Positions 22,044-23,446 of a stretch of 23,446 nt of DNA are shown piece after piece. How positions within the stretch are numbered: the first letter of the stretch is position 1; each line of letters begins with the position of its first letter. The translations under genes and the position numbers were made by a program. Source of the DNA: a virus; IMG/VR virus record IMGVR_UViG_3300020220_000348, positions 1 through 23,446 of that record; one strand, given 5' to 3'. The notes beneath the pieces were generated by a model, which searched no databases, was not told the origin of the DNA, and saw only the letters and a program-made list of their open reading frames with translations.

Positions 22044-22418
22044 ATGTTTAATATCGCAGTTATAGCACACGATGGCAAAAAAGCCGATATGGTGGCTTTT
22101 ATAATGAAGAGATTGGATTTCTTCAAAAACCAAAGAATCATTGCAACAGGTACAACAGGAACTCATATAGAGCATGCTGGTATTAATGTTGAAAAGAAAA
22201 AATCAGGCCCATTGGGTGGTGATGCTCAAATAGCATCAATGATAGCAGATGGTAAAATAGATGGTGTTGTTTTTTTTGTAGACCCATTAGTGGTTCACCC
22301 ACATATAGTAGATGTTAATATGCTTTTAAGGGTGTGTAATGTTTACAATATACCACTTGCTACAAATTATGCAACCGCATCTCTTCTTATTGATGGGTTT
22401 AAATCAAAAATTGATTAA
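22044..22418 (+). CDS. mgsA: methylglyoxal synthase
   Basis: 124 residues. Methylglyoxal synthase turns dihydroxyacetone phosphate into methylglyoxal and phosphate. Family blocks: IAVIAHDGKK (4-13), ATGTTGTH (34-41), KSGPLGGDAQIASMI (53-67), FFVDPL (77-82), HPHIVDVNMLLRVCNVYNIPLATNYATASLLI. Residues corresponding to E. coli H19, D71, D91, H98 and D101 are all present (H9, D60, D80, H87, D90), so it is probably active. It is slightly shorter than cellular enzymes. It stands alone behind its own promoter. A phage copy might drain glycolysis, release phosphate or harm competitors; that is inference. Confidence 0.93.
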   Translation: MFNIAVIAHDGKKADMVAFIMKRLDFFKNQRIIATGTTGTHIEHAGINVEKKKSGPLGGDAQIASMIADGKIDGVVFFVDPLVVHPHIVDVNMLLRVCNVYNIPLATNYATASLLIDGFKSKID

Positions 22419-22439
22419 TTAGTATATAAAAACAAACTT

Positions 22440-22532
22440 ATGAATAGAGAAAATAAACCAGAAGATATACTTTTGTTGATGGGAATAGTAGGGATTGTTG
22501 GTATGATTATTATAGTTCTAATGACACTTTAA
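22440..22532 (+). CDS. 30-residue single-pass membrane peptide
   Basis: MNRENKPEDI followed by a hydrophobic helix (LLLMGIVGIVGMIIIVLMTL). Its stop lies 1 nt before the thymidylate synthase ATG. The clear amphipathic-to-hydrophobic layout and tight spacing support a real gene despite its size. Function unknown. Confidence 0.5.
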   Translation: MNRENKPEDILLLMGIVGIVGMIIIVLMTL

Positions 22533-22533
22533 T

Positions 22534-23446
22534 ATGAACAATTTAGATAAACAATACCAATCACTCCTGCAAGACATTCTTGATAATGGAGTGGAAAAGA
22601 AAGACCGAACAGGCACTGGAACACTATCGGTGTTTGGTAGACAGATACGCCATAAAATGAGTGAAGGGTTTCCATTACTTACAACCAAGAAAATGGCTTG
22701 GAAATCAATAGTAACAGAACTACTTTGGTTTTTAAGGGGTGATACAAACATCAAATACCTTATTGATAATGATTGTCATATTTGGGATGGTGATTGCTTT
22801 GCTAACTATGTTAGAAACTTTACTAAATATGTAGACTCTTTACCCGATGGTGGTGAAACAGAATTTATTATTGATAAGGATAAATTCATCAACAAAATCA
22901 AAAATGATGATGAGTTTGCAAAGACATGGGGTGAATTAGGGCCAATCTATGGTAAGCAATGGAGAAGATGGAAAGGTAAGTTAATAGACAAATCAAAGGA
23001 GTTTGATGCTCATACAGCTTGGGTACCTGAACAAATAGACCAAATCGCAAACCTAATCAACGAACTTAAAACAAATCCAGACTCAAGACGACTAATGGTA
23101 TCAGCTTGGAATGTTAGTGAATTAGACCAAATGGTACTTCCACCTTGTCATTATGGATTTCAAGTTTATACAAGAGAGTTGACATGGGATGAAAGACATG
23201 AATTAGCAGAAACTAAATACCAATTAGATGATACAGACGAAGAATTGAATAAACAAAATGTTCCAACCAGAGCAATCTCCTTGATGTTCAATATGCGTAG
23301 TAACGATGTCCCATTGGGACTTCCGTTTAATTTGGCATCATACGGACTACTTTTAGAAATTATCGCAAAAGAAGTTAATATGATTCCTAACGAACTAATT
23401 GCGAGTCTCGGTGATGCTCATATCTATCTAAATCAAATTGATGGGG
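22534..23446 (+). CDS. thyA: thymidylate synthase (ThyA), 3' end beyond window
   Basis: At least 304 residues; the frame is open at the window edge. Thymidylate synthase methylates dUMP to dTMP with methylene-tetrahydrofolate. Family motifs: DRTGTGTLSVFG (23-34), FPLLTTKK, ELLWFLRGDTN, ELGPIYGKQWR, PDSRRLMVSAWN, PPCHYGFQ with catalytic C205, RSNDVPLGLPFNLASY, and GDAHIYLNQ at the edge. C205 corresponds to E. coli C146, so about 59 extra residues lie upstream of it, mainly between IWDGDCFANY and ELGPIYG, as in some other phage enzymes. It should be active. Confidence 0.97.
   Translation, partial: MNNLDKQYQSLLQDILDNGVEKKDRTGTGTLSVFGRQIRHKMSEGFPLLTTKKMAWKSIVTELLWFLRGDTNIKYLIDNDCHIWDGDCFANYVRNFTKYVDSLPDGGETEFIIDKDKFINKIKNDDEFAKTWGELGPIYGKQWRRWKGKLIDKSKEFDAHTAWVPEQIDQIANLINELKTNPDSRRLMVSAWNVSELDQMVLPPCHYGFQVYTRELTWDERHELAETKYQLDDTDEELNKQNVPTRAISLMFNMRSNDVPLGLPFNLASYGLLLEIIAKEVNMIPNELIASLGDAHIYLNQIDG

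Overview
The window is a 23.4-kb stretch of an AT-rich tailed-phage genome, most likely a large lytic phage of a Bacteroidota host. Essentially every gene is on the + strand, packed with short overlaps. There is a lysis cassette, an HNH endonuclease and many small proteins of unknown function. The host inference rests on the promoters: eight sites read exactly TTG-N20-TATATTTA, close to the Bacteroidota -33 TTG / -7 TAnnTTTG pattern and unlike the E. coli -35/-10 pattern. The ClpS-like and lipoprotein genes also look Bacteroidota-like. The window gives no direct proof of virion type or genome size.

Layout. (1) 1-2875: lysis region with a GH19 endolysin, two small membrane/coiled-coil proteins that could be spanin-like, a holin-like protein and two conserved unknowns. 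(2) 2914-4249: HAD phosphatase, small unknowns and a clear ClpS-type N-degron adaptor. (3) 4257-5108: two small genes with near-identical promoters, then a mini-lipoprotein. (4) 5116-5508: two tRNA-like elements with the same acceptor and T arms, flanking a 210-nt segment rich in hairpins. (5) 5525-7566: SWIM zinc finger, coiled-coil membrane protein with an internal duplication, DUF1281/Api92-like protein, a second HAD phosphatase and an unknown. (6) 7614-10761: groES, an HNH endonuclease, groEL and a J-domain protein. (7) 10758-13751: unknowns, a secreted DNA/RNA endonuclease, a NUDIX hydrolase, a second promoter cluster and a zincin metalloprotease. (8) 13765-15983: overlapping unknowns. 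(9) 16009-17146: a SemiSWEET-like protein and an ABC-exporter membrane domain without an ATPase. (10) 17222-19986: metallophosphatase and type II glutamine synthetase, the latter between two 47-bp direct repeats. (11) 20010-23446: zeta-toxin-like kinase, proline-rich lipoprotein, small unknowns, methylglyoxal synthase and thymidylate synthase, cut by the window end.

How it may work together (inference): GroES/GroEL, the J-domain protein, the ClpS-like adaptor and the zincin suggest control of host folding and proteolysis. Glutamine synthetase, thymidylate synthase, NUDIX and methylglyoxal synthase suggest redirected nitrogen, nucleotide and triose-phosphate metabolism. The SemiSWEET, orphan ABC membrane domain, lipoproteins and secreted nuclease point to changes of the cell envelope. 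Several promoters sit 3-9 nt upstream of the start codon, implying leaderless or near-leaderless mRNAs. Only a minority of genes, including groES and groEL, have AAAGGAG-type ribosome binding sites.
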